Source: Nocardia arthritidis (GTDB lineage Bacteria; Actinomycetota; Actinomycetes; Mycobacteriales; Mycobacteriaceae). From it: 64,000 nucleotides of DNA. The stretch lies in the NCBI RefSeq assembly GCF_011801145.1, contig NZ_CP046172.1:6262001-6326000 (forward strand). The letters run 5' to 3'. The translations under genes and the position numbers were made by a program. The notes beneath the pieces are model-generated. The model was not told the origin of the DNA. It searched no databases and saw only the letters and a program-made list of their open reading frames with translations. Shown here piece after piece: positions 38,878-48,150 of the stretch. Each line of letters starts with the position of its first letter. The first letter of the stretch is position 1.

Positions 38878-39177
38878 ATGGCCATGACTCTCAGTCTCTC
38901 CGACGAACAGACCGAAGCTCTGCGTCGCCGCGCCGAGGCGGAGCACCGGTCGATACAGCAGGTTGCGCTTGCCGCCATCGACGCATACCTGAACCAGCCG
39001 GATGCCCGAAATCGTCGAAAGTCGGTGCCGGTCAGCGAGCTGCACGAGATATTCGGCGGCTTGCCACCGATGGATGCTGCCGAATTTCGTGCCGACCAAG
39101 AGCGTTACGTCGATGGCGACGCCTATTTCGATGCCGATCTGCGGGCGAAGCAGAGCGGTAGCGAGAACAGCGAATGA
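38878..39177 (+). CDS. type II antitoxin, ribbon-helix-helix (FitA/VapB-like)
   Basis: 99 residues from ATG 38878 (GTG 38875 and ATG 38884 are alternatives). N-terminal MTLSLSDEQTEALRRRAEAE and HRSIQQVALAAIDAYL form the DNA-binding RHH domain; the acidic C-terminus (MDAAEFRADQERYVDGDAYF) would wrap the toxin. The stop overlaps the start of the PIN toxin reading frame (ATGA), the standard toxin-antitoxin arrangement. The toxin is broken, so this antitoxin appears to be unpaired. Confidence 0.82.
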   Translation: MAMTLSLSDEQTEALRRRAEAEHRSIQQVALAAIDAYLNQPDARNRRKSVPVSELHEIFGGLPPMDAAEFRADQERYVDGDAYFDADLRAKQSGSENSE

Positions 39178-39597
39178 GTCCTCGCTATCTGCGCGGCCTC
39201 GGCGACACCAATATCCCTCATCTACCTCGAACGGATCTCAACCCAGTATCTGCCAGCCGAACTGCTCACCAGCGCAGTCACATTGGCCGAATTGTCGGCG
39301 GGTATTCATCAGACCGATGACACAGCGGAGCGCGGCGGCCGAATGGCCCGTTTGCAGCGAGTGGAAGCGACGTTCGATCCACTGCCATTCGATGCCGAGG
39401 CCGCCCGCCAGTATGGGGCGATCGCCGCCGGAGTCGTCGCGGTTGGGCGCAAACCGAGAAGGCGAGAGGCCGATCTGATGATCGCGGCGGTCGCAGCCGC
39501 CAATCAACTCCCCCTGTTCACAACCAATCCGGATGATTTCCGGGGAACCGAGAACATCGTCACCGTTGTTCCGGTGCCACGACCTGCTGCCGGGTGA
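39174..39597 (+). pseudogene. PIN-domain toxin (VapC-like), frameshifted
   Basis: Starts at ATG 39174 in the frame giving MSPRYLRGLGDTNI, but that frame then reads PHLPRTDL and stops at 39325 or so. The rest of the PIN domain continues in the next frame: SLIYLERIS, AVTLAELSAGIH, ADLMIAAVAAANQLPLFTTN and DDFRG. Removing one C from the CCC at 39215-39217 would restore DTNILIYLER, the normal first acidic motif. The break therefore looks like a single inserted base. Either the toxin is dead or the base call is wrong. The remaining acidic residues (D of DTN, E of AELSAG, D of EADLMIAA, D of TNPDDF) are intact. Confidence 0.85.
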
Positions 39598-39602
39598 AGC
39601 TC

Positions 39603-40613
39603 TTACGCGCGCTTGGCGAAGCCGAGGTCGATTACGGCGTCGCGCTCCTGGACCAGTTCGGCGACGCTGAGATCGATTCGGGTGCGGGCGAATTCGTCGA
39701 TGTCGAGATCGGGGACGATGGTGTACGAGCCGTCGGCGCAGGTGACGGGGAATGAGCTGATCAGGCCCTCGGGGACGCCGTAGGAGCCGTCCGAGGGCAC
39801 CGCCATCGACACCCAGTCGCCCTCGTGGGTGCCGCGCACCCAGTCGTGGATGTGATCGATGGCGGCGCTCGCCGCGCTCGCCGCCGACGACGCGCCGCGG
39901 GCCTGGATGATCGCGGTGCCGCGCTGCTGCACCGTCGGGATGAAATCGTCGGTGAGCCAAGAGTTTTCGACCAGGTCGCGGGCGGGGCGGCCGGCCACCG
40001 TCGCATGCGCGATATCCGGGTACTGGGTGGCGGAGTGGTTGCCCCAGATCGCGACGCGCGCGATATCGGCGGCGGGCGTGCCGGTCTTCTTGGCCAATTG
40101 GGCGATGGCGCGGTTGTGGTCGAGCCGGGTCATCGCGGTGAAACGCTCGGCGGGCACGTCGGGTGCGTTGCTCATGGCGATGAACGCGTTGGTGTTGGCC
40201 GGATTGCCGACAACGAGCACCTTGATGTCATCGGCGGCGCTGGCGTTGAGCGCCGCGCCCTGTTCGGTGAAGATGGTGCCGTTGGCGGCCAACAGATCCG
40301 ACCGTTCCATTCCGGCCGTGCGCGGGCGGGCGCCGACCAGCAGTGCGATATTCGCGCCCGCGAAACCGGCCCACGGATCGTCGCTGATATCCACCGAATC
40401 CAGCAGCGGGAACGCGCCGTCCTCCAACTCCATCGCCACACCCTCCAGCGAGGCGACCGCGGCCGGAATCTCCAACAACCGCAAGCGCACCGGGGTTCGC
40501 GGACCGAGCAGCGCGCCGGAGGCGATCCGGAACAGCATTCCGTAGGCGATCTGGCCCGCGCCACCGGTCACGGCGACGGTGACGGGCGCGGTCCGGGCGG
40601 CTGGCTCACTCAC
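39603..40613 (-). CDS. mdh: malate dehydrogenase
   Basis: 336 residues from GTG 40613, six bases after AAGGAG. NAD-binding [21 protein letters not shown] at the N-terminus; [19 protein letters not shown]; catalytic His in [16 protein letters not shown]; substrate Arg in [16 protein letters not shown]. This is the LDH-like type 2 MDH common in actinobacteria. Oxidises malate to oxaloacetate in the TCA cycle. The korAB genes for a neighbouring TCA step lie nearby on the other strand. Confidence 0.97.
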   Translation of the reverse strand: MSEPAARTAPVTVAVTGGAGQIAYGMLFRIASGALLGPRTPVRLRLLEIPAAVASLEGVAMELEDGAFPLLDSVDISDDPWAGFAGANIALLVGARPRTAGMERSDLLAANGTIFTEQGAALNASAADDIKVLVVGNPANTNAFIAMSNAPDVPAERFTAMTRLDHNRAIAQLAKKTGTPAADIARVAIWGNHSATQYPDIAHATVAGRPARDLVENSWLTDDFIPTVQQRGTAIIQARGASSAASAASAAIDHIHDWVRGTHEGDWVSMAVPSDGSYGVPEGLISSFPVTCADGSYTIVPDLDIDEFARTRIDLSVAELVQERDAVIDLGFAKRA

Positions 40614-40747
40614 AGCGAACTCCTTGCGATTGGCCGATCTCTCGCCTTTCACCCTAGCCACGCGCATGTCCCGCGAACCCGAGTCGTGAGATACGCCTCA
40701 GCATTCCGGCGCATACCCCGCTCAGCGAATCACACGGCGGATGCGGT

Positions 40748-41395
40748 TCAGTACAGCTCGGCCACTTCACGATCGGTGAGAACGATGGGCGAGACGTAAT
40801 CCTTCGCCCGGGCCAAACGCGTCGCCCGGTAGAGCGGTCGCTGCTCCAGGGTGGCATCGCGCGCCTCGGCCCGCAGCTGCTCCACCAGCAGCGCCGAAAC
40901 CGCAACGGCCGCAGCGAGTTCGCAGGTCGCGAGGGCGTCGGCGAGGCGGCGCAGGCCGAGCAGGTGCAGTTCCCGCCCGCTGCCCGCGTCGGTGTACATG
41001 GCCAGCGGGACGAGCTGCATCTCCGCTCCCGAGGTCACCCGGAGCACGATCCGGCTCAGCCGTCCCGGGTACACCAGCACCTCGACGCCGGTCGCGGCGC
41101 CGAGTTCGACCAGCCGCTCGTGCAATACGGTGCGCGCGTGAATCGTGTTGCCCACCAGCCACATTCGCCGCCGACGCAGGGCGAGCGCGTAGGCCACCGT
41201 CGGTGCGCCGACGACGAATCCGACGACAACGGCGATCGGCCAGGACAGCACGGTGGCCGACAGCAGCCCGGCCCCGATGCCCACCCCGGTGGCGGCGAGC
41301 GCCAGCCGCCGCAGCATCGGCGCGTACATCTCGGGCGCGACGATATCCAGCCCCACCGGCGAAACTGCTTGGTCGTCACCGGAATTCGACTGCAC
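40748..41395 (-). CDS. two-helix membrane protein of unknown function
   Basis: 215 residues from GTG 41395, with an AGAGG/CGGAG stretch upstream. Residues about 30-48 and 52-70 are a membrane hairpin (LALAATGVGIGAGLLSATVL, IAVVVGFVVGAPTVAYALAL); the remainder is a cytoplasmic domain with VLVYPGRLSRIVLRV and TDREVAELY. I do not recognise the family. Upstream of mdh on the same strand with a 134-nt gap. Confidence 0.72.
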   Translation of the reverse strand: MQSNSGDDQAVSPVGLDIVAPEMYAPMLRRLALAATGVGIGAGLLSATVLSWPIAVVVGFVVGAPTVAYALALRRRRMWLVGNTIHARTVLHERLVELGAATGVEVLVYPGRLSRIVLRVTSGAEMQLVPLAMYTDAGSGRELHLLGLRRLADALATCELAAAVAVSALLVEQLRAEARDATLEQRPLYRATRLARAKDYVSPIVLTDREVAELY

Positions 41396-42008
41396 AGCTC
41401 CGCCTCTCTCCCACCGCCCCCGCGGCACGCCCGCGCCGCTCGGAAGTCATCTGGGCGAAGCATACGTCGCAGACCGACCCGTCACGGCGCTTGTCGGCAA
41501 TTCCGCTGTCCGCACACAGGCGACGATGCCCGGCAGTGTCCGCGCGACTTTCATTGGCGCGGGCCCGCATGACCACGCACCACAATCAGAAGACATCACC
41601 AGATCGGCGTGTCCCCGCAGCCGCTGTTCGTCGTCGGATGTGGCGTGGTGCTGACGATGCCGACATACGCGGCATTCACGGTGCCGACAAGCGCTCCAGT
41701 GAATCGGCGTCCGCGCCGGACTGCTGTCCGGCTCGAGCCCGAACCGATGTGCTGTCTGGGGATTCGATCAGAGACCGGCTGATTGTGGTTGGCGGACACT
41801 GCAATTCGATCAAGGTGAGGCACGTATTGGCTTGGCGCAGAACATAACTGGGGAACGATTCGTCCCAGTGACGCTGCTACGGTTGCGGAGCGCCGGGGAA
41901 GTAGGCCGGTGATGGGGGGCCCGACACCCGGCGTGAGGAGGGCGCCCCACCTCGTAGAGAGATCGTGTGATGGTCGAATATCTCCGGCCCGCCGAACGGC
42001 GGACCGTC
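41396..42008. other. intergenic region without a convincing gene
   Basis: Short open frames exist on both strands but none has a ribosome-binding site and recognisable protein together. The only structure seen is the imperfect palindrome at 41847-41869 (ACTGGG...CCCAGT arms with an inner ACG-ATT-CGT), which might be an operator or short hairpin for the secreted-protein gene. Confidence 0.5.
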
Positions 42009-42434
42009 ATGTCCAGGAATCGGATCATCGAACTGGTTGTCGCCACGGCGGTGGGGTTCGCCGGTACGGCCGTGCTGGCGGGCCCGGCTCTGGCGGCCCC
42101 GTCCGCCAGTGTCACGGTCGATCAGATCCAGCACATCGAAGCCAACCAGGACCTCGTGGACATCACGGGCACCTACACCTGCAGCAATGATCTGACCGAC
42201 AGCTACATGGGCACTACGTTGGAACAGGGTCTGGCCCGCAGCTCCACGTCTGTAGGTCTGCTATCGGTGACCTGTGACGGTGCCGCGCACCCTTTCACAA
42301 GCCTGATCTCACCGTCGCAGTTCGGCCCATTCCGGCCAGGCCCGGCCTTGGTCTCCATTAATTGGCGCTTCTACGGCCCCGACGGCGCCACCGACGTCAT
42401 CGTCCACAACACCCCCGTCACCGTGCAGCGCTGA
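42009..42434 (+). CDS. small secreted protein of unknown function
   Basis: 141 residues from ATG 42009; in-frame GTG 41967 and ATG 41970 are less likely because the Sec signal peptide (MSRNRIIELVVATAVGFAGT...AAPSA, cleavage about residue 32) begins at 42009. The mature part has a beta-rich, immunoglobulin-like look: QDLVDITGTYTCSND with a second cysteine in LLSVTCDGA, and NWRFYGPDGATDVIV. Two cysteines could form a disulfide. Convergent with hisS. Confidence 0.75.
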   Translation: MSRNRIIELVVATAVGFAGTAVLAGPALAAPSASVTVDQIQHIEANQDLVDITGTYTCSNDLTDSYMGTTLEQGLARSSTSVGLLSVTCDGAAHPFTSLISPSQFGPFRPGPALVSINWRFYGPDGATDVIVHNTPVTVQR

Positions 42435-42505
42435 CTGGCCGCAGTCCGGGTAGCACAACCGCCTCAGATAATCCCGCATCGCGCCGGACCGAGGCCGACC
42501 GCACG

Positions 42506-42537
42506 CGGGCACCCGCGCGAATGTGTGCGGGTGCCCG
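42506..42537. terminator. bidirectional terminator between secreted-protein gene and hisS
   Basis: CGGGCACCCGC (42506-42516) and GCGGGTGCCCG (42527-42537) form a perfect 11-bp stem with a 10-nt loop between convergent genes. Confidence 0.78.
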
Positions 42538-42559
42538 TGAGATCGGTTGCGGCGGAAGA

Positions 42560-43834
42560 TTATTCGCTGACCAACGCCTCCTGGACGAGCCTGGCGGCCT
42601 CGTCCAGCGGGATCTGTCGCTGATCCCCAGTTGACATATCCTTCAGGCCGATGGTGTTCTCGGCCAGGTCACGGTCGCCGAGCACCAGGGTGAACCGCGC
42701 ACCGGATTTGTCCGCCGCCTTCATCGCACCCTTGACGCCACGGCCGCCGTAGGCGAGGTCGACCCGCACGCCGGCGGCGCGCAGTTGCGACCCGAGGGCG
42801 ACGAGCCGCTGCTTGGCCGCATCGCCGAGCGGCACCCCGAACACCTGGCAGCGCGCCGGATCGCCCGCCGATTTGCCTTCGGCCCGCAGCGCGAGCATGG
42901 TGCGCTCGACGCCGAGCCCGAATCCGATGCCGGACAACGGTTGTCCGCCGAGCTCGGCCATCAGGCCGTCGTAGCGGCCGCCGCCGCCGATCCCGGACTG
43001 CGCGCCGAGGCCGTCGTGCACGAATTCGAAGGTGGTCTTGGTGTAGTAGTCGAGCCCGCGCACCATGCGCGGATTCACCACATAGGCGACGCCCATCGCG
43101 TCCAGGTGCCCGAGCACCTGATCGAAGTGGGCCTTGGCCGATTCGGAGAGGTGATCGATCATCAGCGGCGCGTCGGCGGTCAGCTCGCGAACCTCGGGGC
43201 GCTTGTCGTCGAGCACCCGCAGCGGGTTGATCCTGGCGCGCCGCTGAGTCTCCTCGTCCAGCGGCAGCTTGAACAAGAAGTCCTGCAACAGTTCTCGGTA
43301 CTGCGGGCGGCAGGTCTCGTCGCCGAGCGAGGTGACCTCGAGCCGGAACCCGGTGAGCCCGAGGGCGCGGTAACCCTGATCGGCCACCGAGATCACCTCG
43401 GCGTCCAGCGCCGGATCGTCGACGCCGATGGCCTCGATGCCGACCTGGTTGAACTGCCGGTACCGACCCGCCTGCGGACGTTCGTAGCGGAAGCAAGGAC
43501 CCGAGTAGTAGATCTTCACCGGCAGCTGCCCGCGATCGAGGTTGTGCTCGATCACCGCGCGCATGGCGCCCGCGGTCAGCTCCGGGCGCAGCGAGAAGCT
43601 GTTTCCGCTGCGGTCCTCGAAGGTCCACATCTCCTTGGTGACCACGTCGGTCGATTCGCCGACGCCCCTGGCGAACAGGGCGGTGTCCTCGAATATCGGC
43701 AATTCCAGCAGTCCGTACCCGGCCAGATGGGCGGCGCGGACGAGGCCGTCGCGCACCGCGGCGAACTCGGCGGAGTCCGGCGGGATGTAGTCGGGAACCC
43801 CCTTCGGGGCGGAGAAGCTGCTGGTCTTGGTCAC
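42560..43834 (-). CDS. hisS: histidine--tRNA ligase
   Basis: 424 residues from GTG 43834 ([16 protein letters not shown]). Class II synthetase motifs: [38 protein letters not shown], the histidine-specific [14 protein letters not shown] and [12 protein letters not shown], and a C-terminal anticodon-binding domain ([20 protein letters not shown]). Charges tRNA-His. In mycobacteria a glyoxalase-family gene separates hisS from ppiB; here they are adjacent and divergent. Confidence 0.97.
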   Translation of the reverse strand: MTKTSSFSAPKGVPDYIPPDSAEFAAVRDGLVRAAHLAGYGLLELPIFEDTALFARGVGESTDVVTKEMWTFEDRSGNSFSLRPELTAGAMRAVIEHNLDRGQLPVKIYYSGPCFRYERPQAGRYRQFNQVGIEAIGVDDPALDAEVISVADQGYRALGLTGFRLEVTSLGDETCRPQYRELLQDFLFKLPLDEETQRRARINPLRVLDDKRPEVRELTADAPLMIDHLSESAKAHFDQVLGHLDAMGVAYVVNPRMVRGLDYYTKTTFEFVHDGLGAQSGIGGGGRYDGLMAELGGQPLSGIGFGLGVERTMLALRAEGKSAGDPARCQVFGVPLGDAAKQRLVALGSQLRAAGVRVDLAYGGRGVKGAMKAADKSGARFTLVLGDRDLAENTIGLKDMSTGDQRQIPLDEAARLVQEALVSE

Positions 43835-44008
43835 GATGGTCCAGTTTCCACCACCATGGCCCGGCAAGTCCAACCGGATTATCATGCCGCGTCGGAACAT
43901 GTGCCGGGCTGTCTCAGGAATTGATGGCAGACTCTTAGGCCGAACGTAACGTCGGGCGGGCCGCCCAGGCCCCCGAGCGCCGTAAACCGAACACGGAGGA
44001 ACGTGGTA

Positions 44009-44884
44009 GTGCCGAGCAACGAACAGCGACGGGCAGCGGCCAAGCGCAAGCTCGAACGGCAGCTGGCGAACCGTGCCCAGCGGGCGCGCAGACGCAAGCA
44101 ACTGACCATCGCGGGATCTGTCCTGGGTGTCGTGCTGCTGGCGGCCGCAGGTACCGGCATCTACTTCCTCACCCGCGGTGACGACAAGGCCTCCGATGGC
44201 AAGGACGCGTCGCTGTCCAGTTCCCCCACGGTCGCGCCGCCGCCGAGCCCGAACGCCAAGCCGGCGATGGTGACCTGTACGTATAGGGACGCCCAGAAGC
44301 CGGCGTCGAAGCCGGTGAACAAGCCCGCCAAGACCGAGGTGCCGACCACCGGCGACAAGGCCCAGACGGTGAGCCTGAGCATCGACACCACCCAGGGCCC
44401 GATCGGCCTGACCCTCAACAATGCCGAATCCCCTTGCACCGTCAATAGTTTCGTGAGCCTGGCGCAGCAGGGCTTCTTCGACGGCACCAGCTGCCACCGG
44501 CTGACCGCCTCCGAGACGCTGAAGGTGCTGCAGTGCGGCGATCCGGAGGGCAACGGTCAGGGCGGCCCCGGCTACGAATTCGACAACGAGTACCCGACCG
44601 ATCAGTACCAGCCGAACGATCCGGCGGCCAAGAAGAAGCCCATCGCCTACAAGCGCGGCGTCGTCGCCATGGCCAATGCGGGCCCCGGCACCAACGGCAG
44701 CCAGTTCTTCCTGGTGTACGGCGATTCCCAGCTGCCGCCGCAGTACACGATCTTCGGCACGGTGGACGAGCAGACCCTCGGCACCCTGGACAAGATCGCC
44801 AAGAACAAACAGGACAACTCGAATGGTCCCGGTGACGGCAAGCCGCTGCAGCCGGTGACGATCAATTCCATCCGGGTTGACTGA
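44009..44884 (+). CDS. ppiB: membrane-anchored cyclophilin-type peptidyl-prolyl isomerase
   Basis: 291 residues from GTG 44009, eight bases after GGAGG (GTG 44003 is too close). Cytoplasmic basic start ([17 protein letters not shown]), one membrane helix ([25 protein letters not shown], residues about 36-55), a Pro/Ser/Lys linker and an extracytoplasmic cyclophilin domain ([60 protein letters not shown]). The catalytic Arg of FHR is read here as CHR. Assists folding of exported proteins. It borders the secretion-like cluster. Confidence 0.92.
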   Translation: MPSNEQRRAAAKRKLERQLANRAQRARRRKQLTIAGSVLGVVLLAAAGTGIYFLTRGDDKASDGKDASLSSSPTVAPPPSPNAKPAMVTCTYRDAQKPASKPVNKPAKTEVPTTGDKAQTVSLSIDTTQGPIGLTLNNAESPCTVNSFVSLAQQGFFDGTSCHRLTASETLKVLQCGDPEGNGQGGPGYEFDNEYPTDQYQPNDPAAKKKPIAYKRGVVAMANAGPGTNGSQFFLVYGDSQLPPQYTIFGTVDEQTLGTLDKIAKNKQDNSNGPGDGKPLQPVTINSIRVD

Positions 44885-44890
44885 TTTTCG

Positions 44891-44923
44891 GCGGGCCCGT
44901 CCACATCCGGTGGACGGGCCCGC
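44891..44923 (+). terminator. ppiB terminator
   Basis: GCGGGCCCGTCCAC (44891-44904) pairs perfectly with GTGGACGGGCCCGC (44910-44923) over a 5-nt loop, seven bases after the ppiB stop. Confidence 0.88.
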
Positions 44924-44934
44924 ATCGCGTTCAG

Positions 44935-44975
44935 CCAGGGTAGGCGTACCTAATGCTCCGGTTAGGCTGCGCTTA
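44935..44975. promoter_or_regulatory. two tandem IdeR-like boxes
   Basis: CCAGGGTAGGCGTACCTAA (44935-44953) agrees with the IdeR consensus at 14 of 19 positions, and TCCGGTTAGGCTGCGCTTA (44957-44975) at 13 of 19. Centres are 22 bp apart, two turns of the helix, a spacing that would suit two dimers on one DNA face. Confidence 0.45.
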
Positions 44976-45275
44976 CACCGGAACTCCTCCTGAACAATCG
45001 GCTCCTGGCCGGAATTGTGCGATATATGCTGATAAGCGGCACGTCCGTACGATTGTGCCGGACCGTTCTCGGGTAATCTCGTAAGAAGGAGTTCCCGTAG
45101 CGCAGTCGTACCCTCGTGAGGGCGAACCCCGAGCAAGGGAATACCGCGCGACGAGTCCTCTGGGTGTCCGCGTTTGCAGGCGGGGCATCGCCCTCCGGAC
45201 TACAGTTCGCGTGGCGATGTCCGTGACGAAGCACCACAATATCCATAGTGATCACTGCAGCATCGGGGAGCAGCC

Positions 45276-45827
45276 ATGTCCGAGGAACTGGACGACATCG
45301 GCCGGGAAGCCGCGGCCATGATGAGGACTATGTTGCAGCTTGCGACGCTGGTCGCACTGCGCACCCGGGAACGTGGTCAAAAAGAGGCGGAAGCCCGCAT
45401 CAAAGTCACCGAGGCCCGCATGAAAGAGGCTCGCGAAATGCAGATTCGCGAGGCCCGCGACGTGAAGGCCAAGGATCCGCGCAACACCGAGCTGGCGCGA
45501 CTGATCGATAAGCCGCTGCCGGACAAGGGTGTTTCGCTGGAGAAGGACCGCTTCTCCGCGCAAGCGGAGGCCTCCCGGATGGCGGCGACAGCGGCGGCAC
45601 ACGCCAAACCGGTGCTGCGCTACGACTCCCCCGAACGCCGTATGGCCATCGCCAACCATCTCGCGAAGATCGGTGTGGCGCCCGAATTGGCCGCGGTACG
45701 CATGCTGATCGAGGTCGGGCAGGCACAGCCGCCGGGCGCGGCGGTCCGCGAACGGGCCGACGAGGCACCGGCCGTCCAGCGGGCCCGAGAACAGGAAGCC
45801 CGCGGCCTGGAACGCACCCGGCAGTAA
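45276..45827 (+). CDS. charged coiled-coil protein next to the T4SS-like cluster
   Basis: 183 residues from ATG 45276, with GGGGAG about seven bases upstream. No signal peptide or membrane helix. Residues 25-75 are a long, highly charged helix (RTRERGQKEAEARIKVTEAR, MKEAREMQIREARDVKAKD), probably a coiled coil; residues 105-150 look folded (RMAIANHLAKIGVAPELAAV). Not recognised. It converges on the T4SS-like operon and shares its terminator, and could be an accessory or regulatory protein of that system. Confidence 0.75.
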   Translation: MSEELDDIGREAAAMMRTMLQLATLVALRTRERGQKEAEARIKVTEARMKEAREMQIREARDVKAKDPRNTELARLIDKPLPDKGVSLEKDRFSAQAEASRMAATAAAHAKPVLRYDSPERRMAIANHLAKIGVAPELAAVRMLIEVGQAQPPGAAVRERADEAPAVQRAREQEARGLERTRQ

Positions 45828-45834
45828 TCGACGA

Positions 45835-45863
45835 AAACACCCGCTGAGATTCAGCGGGTGTTT
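45835..45863. terminator. strong bidirectional intrinsic terminator
   Basis: 13-bp perfect stem (45835-45847 with 45851-45863, core ACACCCGCTGA/TCAGCGGGTGT), 3-nt loop, with A-rich and T-rich flanks. It ends both the coiled-coil gene and the 16-gene minus-strand cluster. Confidence 0.92.
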
Positions 45864-45885
45864 CGTTATTCGCCAAGTGGCGCAG

Positions 45886-46272
45886 TCAGATTCGGAAATC
45901 GCCGATGGTCGGGTCGCCGAACATGCCGTGCTGCGGGGACTTCAACGGCAGCGGGCTGAGCATATCCTTGTGACCGTTGCGCACACTGCAGTACTTGAAC
46001 GGACCCTTCGGGTCGAACAGTTTGGCCATATGCGCATCGGCGTGGTCGAGGAACCACACGCTCAAACCCGTTCGGCCGTCCAGTCGGTAGTGCTCCCAGG
46101 CCCGCCATAGCGCGTCCAACCGGGCCACCGCCTCGGCGTGCTGCCACCATTCCGGGCACCACACGGTATCGCTCAGGTCGGTGACCTGACGCCGGTACAC
46201 CAGGCTGAGGTAGTTCTCCACGAACTCCACGACGCTGGCGTAGATCATGGGCTGCTGCTGTGGTTCGGTCAC
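45886..46272 (-). CDS. DUF4913 protein
   Basis: 128 residues from GTG 46272, overlapping the coupling-protein stop by 4 nt (GTGA). DUF4913 features: VVEFVENYLSLVYRR, WCPEWWQHAEAVARLDALWR and LSVWFLDHADAHMAKLFDP. Proteins of this family are found mostly on actinobacterial plasmids and integrative elements beside coupling ATPases. Activity unknown. Last gene of the cluster. Confidence 0.85.
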   Translation of the reverse strand: MTEPQQQPMIYASVVEFVENYLSLVYRRQVTDLSDTVWCPEWWQHAEAVARLDALWRAWEHYRLDGRTGLSVWFLDHADAHMAKLFDPKGPFKYCSVRNGHKDMLSPLPLKSPQHGMFGDPTIGDFRI

Positions 46273-48119
46273 AGTGGCCGGACCTCCTCGACCTGTCCGT
46301 ACTCCTGGGGTGGCTGCGCCTTGCTCAGATTCGGCGACCCGATGATGTCGGCGATCTCGGTCTTGCGCTGCGGATCGTGGTGGGTGATGGACCGCTTCAC
46401 CTCGGCAGCGTACTCGCCCTCCCACCACGGGACGGTGCGCACGAGCACCGGTGGCGCGCCGGACGGGAAGACGATCACCCGCCCCCTCGGCAGCTGCGCC
46501 AGCGCCTGAACGCTGAACGTCTTGGACGAACTCAGCGAACGCGAATAACTCTTGCCGCCTTTGGATTCCGACATCGACTGGGAGATGACCTCGTGCTCGC
46601 CGATGGCATCCGAGCGCGCCTGCAGGAATTTGGTGTCGTCGACACCGCTGCCGAGCACCTTGATGTTGGCGGCGGCCCACAGCGCCTCCATACCCGCCTC
46701 GCCCCAGCAGCGCACACCCTGCGCCCAGGATTGCAGCACCGTCATCACCACGATGCCGCGCGAGCCGAAGTGGCTGTACTGCTTGGGCAGATCCTTCCAG
46801 CGGACCACGTTGGCGGCCTCGTCGAGCACCGCGAGCAGCGGGACCGGCAGGCGGCCGCCCGGCGACCGCGCGGCCTTACGCATGGCCACATCGATCACGG
46901 CCTCGGTGAGCGCGCTGACCAGCGGGCCGGCCGAGCCGCGGCCCTCGAGCGAAAGGCTGTAGAGGGTGCCGTTGCGTTCGATGAACTCCAGCTCGTCGAA
47001 TTGCCTGCGGTCGCCGCCGGGGGTGATCCACGGGTGCACGTTGGACAGTTTCAGGCAGCGGATCATCTTCTTCGCGGTGCCGAAAATGCCGGAGAGCGTA
47101 CGGACATCGGTGTTGTACTGCTGGGCGAGGCCGGAGGCGGTGTAGTGGTGCCGGGCGGCGCGCAGCAGCTCGATCGGTTCGGTGTCCTGTGGGTTGGTGA
47201 CCCACTCCCACACCTGAACCATCGGCCGCTGACCCACCGCGGCCGCGAGGAACAGGCCCGCGAGCAGATCCTCGGCCTCCGGATCGAAGAAGGCGTCGGT
47301 TTTGGCATCCGAACCGTCGTCGCCGTCGGCGAAGTGACCCGCCAATCGGGCCGCACGCATCTCACAGCCGTCGTGGCGGGCGTCGACCCATGCCAACGGA
47401 TCCCAATACCAGGTGGCATCCTCGTCGGCCACCCGCTGCGGGTCGAATACATAGGTACGACTTCCCTTGGACTCCCGCACATCTCGGGTCGCGTCGACCA
47501 CATCGCGCTTGTTCGAGGTGGCCAGCACCGGGCCGATGGCGCTCAGGATCGCCGGGATCACCCGCGAGGTCGACTTGCCCTGACGCGGACCCCAGATGTC
47601 CAAGTGCAGATCCTCGAAGGATCCGTACAGCATGGTGCCGTCGGCGACACCGATACCGATCGGCACGCCGGGTACCGGATCCTGGTTCCAGCCGTGATCG
47701 AGGATGGCGGCCGAATCCATCCGCACGCCGAGCTGATCGGCCTTCTCCCGCACCCCGGCCTCGGTGAGCGCGGCGATGGCGCCGCCGTTGCCCATGACCT
47801 CGGCCTTGTCGTCCACGCCGAGGCGGCCTTTGCTCTTGCGCGCCTTCATGTTTCGCTTGACGAACACATACGCGAGAACCAACGCGACCACGACGAGCAC
47901 CAGCACCGTCGACGCGTGCGGCCAGTGCAGTTTGCCCTTCACCAGGTCGACGACGATGGCGATCGGATTGACCGGGATGTTCTGCGGATGCACCGACAAC
48001 CAGTTGCCGATATGCAGCGCCAGCCACAGCGTGCCGAGGATGGCGAAACCGGCGTAGACGGCGAGCAGCTGCAGGTCCGGCCCGATCTCGGCCGGATCCT
48101 TCACCTTCTTCTTCGCCAT
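46269..48119 (-). CDS. VirD4/TraD-type coupling ATPase
   Basis: 616 residues from ATG 48119. Two N-terminal membrane helices (about 17-36 and 69-88), then a RecA-like motor domain with Walker A GPRQGKST (177-184, a short form usual in actinobacterial coupling proteins) and Walker B VLLAVLDEAANVV. In type IV systems this hexameric ATPase receives substrate, DNA with its relaxase or protein, and hands it to the channel. No relaxase is encoded nearby, so the substrate is open. Translationally coupled to the DUF4913 gene. Confidence 0.93.
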   Translation of the reverse strand: MAKKKVKDPAEIGPDLQLLAVYAGFAILGTLWLALHIGNWLSVHPQNIPVNPIAIVVDLVKGKLHWPHASTVLVLVVVALVLAYVFVKRNMKARKSKGRLGVDDKAEVMGNGGAIAALTEAGVREKADQLGVRMDSAAILDHGWNQDPVPGVPIGIGVADGTMLYGSFEDLHLDIWGPRQGKSTSRVIPAILSAIGPVLATSNKRDVVDATRDVRESKGSRTYVFDPQRVADEDATWYWDPLAWVDARHDGCEMRAARLAGHFADGDDGSDAKTDAFFDPEAEDLLAGLFLAAAVGQRPMVQVWEWVTNPQDTEPIELLRAARHHYTASGLAQQYNTDVRTLSGIFGTAKKMIRCLKLSNVHPWITPGGDRRQFDELEFIERNGTLYSLSLEGRGSAGPLVSALTEAVIDVAMRKAARSPGGRLPVPLLAVLDEAANVVRWKDLPKQYSHFGSRGIVVMTVLQSWAQGVRCWGEAGMEALWAAANIKVLGSGVDDTKFLQARSDAIGEHEVISQSMSESKGGKSYSRSLSSSKTFSVQALAQLPRGRVIVFPSGAPPVLVRTVPWWEGEYAAEVKRSITHHDPQRKTEIADIIGSPNLSKAQPPQEYGQVEEVRPL

Positions 48120-48150
48120 GTCTGCCTCCTTACAGGTGGACGTGAAATGC

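Larger units (their letters stand above)
44885..45275 (+). promoter_or_regulatory. 390-nt leader/promoter region of the coiled-coil gene
   Basis: No coding sequence seen. After the ppiB terminator come two IdeR-like sites, and then about 300 nt with several short hairpins (for example CCCTC-GT-GAGGG near 45110 and GGGGCATCGCC pairing with GGCGATGTCC, 45181-45221). A structured untranslated RNA is possible, but it does not match any riboswitch I can recall. Confidence 0.4.

Noticed and set aside
41596..41823. 75-codon open frame on the minus strand in the 41.4-42.0 kb gap
   Set aside because: No ribosome-binding site, no recognisable motif and uneven codon positions; treated as non-coding.
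45060..45260. Riboswitch in the leader of the coiled-coil gene
   Set aside because: Several short stems can be drawn, but no known class (ydaO, cobalamin, SAM, TPP, ykoK) consensus could be matched by eye.
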